This document shows, one piece after another, positions 5,538 to 7,165 of a DNA stretch of 7,165 nt. The position numbers and the translations under genes were made by a program. Numbering within the stretch: position 1 is the first letter of the stretch; every line of letters starts with the position of its first letter. Below the pieces are notes generated by a model, which worked only from the letters and a program-made list of their open reading frames with translations, ran no database searches and was not told where the DNA came from. The stretch comes from DAOUMU01 sp034409055 (lineage in GTDB: Bacteria; Chloroflexota; Anaerolineae; 4572-78; J111): positions 1 through 7,165 of the forward strand of contig DAOUMU010000433.1 in the NCBI GenBank assembly GCA_034409055.1. Reading direction: 5' to 3'.

Positions 5538-5672
5538 ATGGGAAGCAGCACTAGAAGCGCGCTCGGATCTTTTTTGCCCCCTCCCAGAGGAGTTATCACG
5601 AGCTTGTAGCTCACCACCAATAACGAAATTAATCCGCTAACGGCTAACGGCTATTTTCAGAGGAGATGTAAG
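5538..5672. other. Leader of the E1 beta remnant
   Basis: No gene seen. CTAACGG occurs twice in tandem near 5637-5650 (CGCTAACGGCTAACGGCTA), and a T-run lies at 5569-5574 without a preceding hairpin. A promoter for the remnant and the downstream dehydrogenase may lie here, but no -35/-10 pair is convincing. Confidence 0.3.
5661..5666 (+). promoter_or_regulatory. Shine-Dalgarno of the E1 beta remnant
   Basis: AGGAGA, six bases before ATG 5673. It fixes that start and shows that the translation signal survives although the gene is destroyed. Confidence 0.7.
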
Positions 5673-5871
5673 ATGGCTCACATAACCTATCGCCAAGCAG
5701 TTAAACAGGCCATACGTCAGGAACTACAAAACGACGAACGAGTCTTCATGTTGGGCCAGAATATTGCCGGGGTCGGCAGCACCTTTTCCCTTTAGCCCTA
5801 TCTTGGAGCGTGAGATTCTGCCGGATGATCGAGACGTTATTGAGGCCGTGTATCGAGCCATGGACTACTAA
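5673..5871 (+). pseudogene. E1 beta (2-oxoacid/acetoin dehydrogenase) with internal deletion
   Basis: ATG 5673 begins M-A-H-I-T-Y-R-Q-A-V-K-Q-A-I-R-Q-E-L, then D-E-R-V-F-M-L-G, the classic N-terminus of E1 beta subunits of pyruvate/acetoin-type dehydrogenases. The frame stops at TAG 5793 after 40 codons. In the next frame, F-S-P-I-L-E-R-E-I-L-P-D-D-R-D-V-I-E-A-V (5791-5850, stop TAA 5869) is the family's C-terminus. So about 265 of roughly 325 residues were deleted, with a frameshift at the join near 5785-5795. The G-E-D/E usually found after the V-F-x-L stretch is G-Q-N here (Q29), hinting at relaxed selection, although that is a weak sign. The gene ends 17 nt before the zinc dehydrogenase, so they probably shared an operon. 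Confidence 0.8.
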
Positions 5872-5888
5872 AGCAGAGAGGCAGACAA

Positions 5889-6944
5889 ATGAAAGCCTTA
5901 GTTAAAGAAAAACCTGAGCCTGGCCTGTCGCTGCTGGACATTGAGCCGCCTCAAATCAAAAATCCCGACGACGTACTCTTCAAAGTCGAATACTGCGCCA
6001 TCTGCGTCGGCGAGGTCAAGGTATACGATTGGACTGAATGGGCCGCCGCAGACCCGACCTTAAAACTGCCCACCGTGCTCGGTCACGAGGTCGCCGCGGT
6101 CGTTACCCTGGTCGGCAGTGCGGTCAAGAGCGTTAAACCGGGTGACCACATCACGGTTGATCCATTTATCCATTGTGGCCGCTGCCACCAATGTCGTTGT
6201 GGCCATCACAATATGTGCCTTGAGCGGGAGATATACGGTAAACGCAGAGGCGCGTTCGCCGAGTATGCCATCCTGCCGGAGAGAGTGATCTGCCCGGTAC
6301 CCGCTCACTTAAGCCTGGCCGAGGTGGCCTTGTTGGAGAACCTGGGCATCGCCGTCCACGCCGTTGAAATCGAGTCCCACCATCCGGGTGATCTGGCCGT
6401 CGTCGTCGGCTGCGGCCCCATCGGCATCATGGCCGCTCAAACCCTGGTCGCTTACGGGGTGAAGGTCGTTTTAACCGATTTAGTCGAGCCACGTCTGGCC
6501 TTGGCTAAAGAGATCAGCGGCGGGACGATCATCAACATCAAGCAAGAAGATTATCGACAGAAGATTGCCGATATGACCAATGGCCGGGGGGCCGATTTTG
6601 TCCTTGAGGCCGCCGCTACTCAGTCTGCCCTGGACCAGGCCTTTGAGATCGTCAAAGATCGAGGCACCGTGGTCACCATCGGCACCTTCAGTAGCCCGGT
6701 TTCTTTCAATCCCTTCTTTACAATGACCCGTCGAGAGCTCAGGTTAATCAGCACGATTGGCCGGACCTGGGAGACGTGGCGGAGAACACTTCAACTCCTT
6801 GCCCTGAGCGAAGCCGAAGGGCTTGACTCAGGTAGACTCAATCTGAAGCCGTTGATCTCCCATATCCTGCCCATGGAGGAATATGAAAAGGGGTTCCAAC
6901 TGGTTAAATCCCCTGATGTTATGAAAATCTTATTAAAACCATAG
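5889..6944 (+). CDS. Zinc-dependent MDR dehydrogenase (threonine/butanediol dehydrogenase-like)
   Basis: 351 residues, medium-chain dehydrogenase/reductase, closest in pattern to L-threonine 3-dehydrogenase (M-K-A-L-x-K...Y-D/N-W-x-E-W). Catalytic zinc ligands: C39, H66-E67 (G-H-E) and E150. Structural zinc: C96, C99, C102, C110. Rossmann fold G174-C-G-P-I-G179, with D197 at the end of strand 2 favouring NAD(H). The usual C-G-T/S-D after the first zinc cysteine is C39-V-G-E, so the Thr/Ser proton-relay position looks changed. A ~9-residue insertion L-A-L-S-E-A-E-G-L (about 302-311) is encoded by a dispersed repeat and accounts for most of the length over the ~341-residue Tdh. ATG 5889 has GAGAGG at 5876-5881. 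It visibly has higher GC than the upstream genes. Context next to E1 alpha/beta remnants suggests acetoin/2,3-butanediol metabolism, but sugar-alcohol or threonine oxidation cannot be excluded. Confidence 0.85.
   Translation: MKALVKEKPEPGLSLLDIEPPQIKNPDDVLFKVEYCAICVGEVKVYDWTEWAAADPTLKLPTVLGHEVAAVVTLVGSAVKSVKPGDHITVDPFIHCGRCHQCRCGHHNMCLEREIYGKRRGAFAEYAILPERVICPVPAHLSLAEVALLENLGIAVHAVEIESHHPGDLAVVVGCGPIGIMAAQTLVAYGVKVVLTDLVEPRLALAKEISGGTIINIKQEDYRQKIADMTNGRGADFVLEAAATQSALDQAFEIVKDRGTVVTIGTFSSPVSFNPFFTMTRRELRLISTIGRTWETWRRTLQLLALSEAEGLDSGRLNLKPLISHILPMEEYEKGFQLVKSPDVMKILLKP
6798..6822 (+). repeat. Dispersed short palindromic repeat, copy C (in frame in dehydrogenase)
   Basis: CCTTGCCCTGAGCGAAGCC followed by GAAGGG. 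Same orientation as copies A and B. It is read in frame as A-L-S-E-A-E-G without breaking the dehydrogenase. Confidence 0.9.
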
Positions 6945-7165
6945 AACCAGAATTGCCAATGAAAAAGCAACTTCCGGTGAGACAACCCCATAAAGCATCC
7001 AACCACGTAAAAAGCGTAAAACGTAAAAGTGAGTCGTAGATTTCACTACCGTATACCCCCTGCATTTGACAAATATTTAGTTTTAGCAGGGTCAATCTTT
7101 GAGTTAAAAAGTTGTTTACTTTCGGCTTTCTGGCACTTTTGCCAAAAGATTTTTGACCGAATTCG
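6945..7165. other. 3' intergenic stretch, no gene seen
   Basis: AT-rich DNA after the dehydrogenase stop. CGTAAAA-type short repeats occur at 7005-7028, and TGGC-ACTTTT-GCCA near 7131-7144 could form a weak hairpin. No U-tracted terminator, tRNA or ORF of note on either strand. Confidence 0.4.

Noticed and set aside
7070..7105. Promoter with TTGACA near 7074
   Set aside because: No -10 box at 16-18 nt and no downstream gene in the window.
1..7165. CRISPR array, tRNA or rRNA genes
   Set aside because: No regularly spaced repeats and no tRNA cloverleaf or rRNA signature were seen on either strand.

Overview
This window looks like an accessory, decaying stretch of a bacterial chromosome. It holds two apparently intact stand-alone genes and one intact dehydrogenase. 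Among them are two different ORF-less group II introns, at least four broken or remnant genes, a MITE-like element and three copies of a short dispersed palindromic repeat. The organism cannot be named from sequence alone. The short repeat (core GCCCTGAGC...GAAGGG), the DUF3365-type haem sensor with a Cys4 tail, and the mixed GC content would fit an uncultured environmental bacterium such as a Chloroflexota (Anaerolineae-like) lineage. That is a weak inference.

Layout, all real genes on the + strand. Positions 1-759: group II intron RNA with clear domains 5 and 6 and no reverse transcriptase. 813-1898: HTH_42 / AlkZ-like winged-helix protein with the Q-A-Q motif of DNA glycosylases. 1952-2935: membrane-anchored DUF3365 (Tll0287-like) haem sensor with a C-terminal Cys4 domain but no kinase or cyclase output. 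About 2987-3838: a second, unrelated group II intron. Its reverse transcriptase is reduced to an N-terminal stub, and its domain 5 is interrupted by exactly 25 nt of the dispersed repeat. 3998-4932: a secreted or membrane-anchored CE1/PHB-depolymerase-like esterase broken by a frameshift. 4968-5153: a winged-helix DNA-binding remnant. 5224-5403: the C-terminal end of a thiamine-diphosphate 2-oxoacid/acetoin dehydrogenase E1 alpha, capped by a 144-bp element with perfect 15-bp terminal inverted repeats (5394-5537). 5673-5871: an E1 beta gene with its middle deleted. 5889-6944: a Tdh/butanediol-dehydrogenase-like zinc MDR dehydrogenase carrying the same dispersed repeat as an in-frame ~9-residue insertion. 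6945-7165: no gene seen.

Working together: E1 alpha, E1 beta and the zinc dehydrogenase were probably once one operon (acetoin/2,3-butanediol or a related 2-oxoacid pathway), of which only the dehydrogenase survives. The rest is a set of unrelated genes separated by mobile RNA and repeats. I see no clear new multi-gene system. The strongest observations are the repeat inserted right beside the domain 5 tetraloop of the intron ribozyme, the same repeat tolerated in frame in an enzyme, and a sensor protein with no recognised output module.
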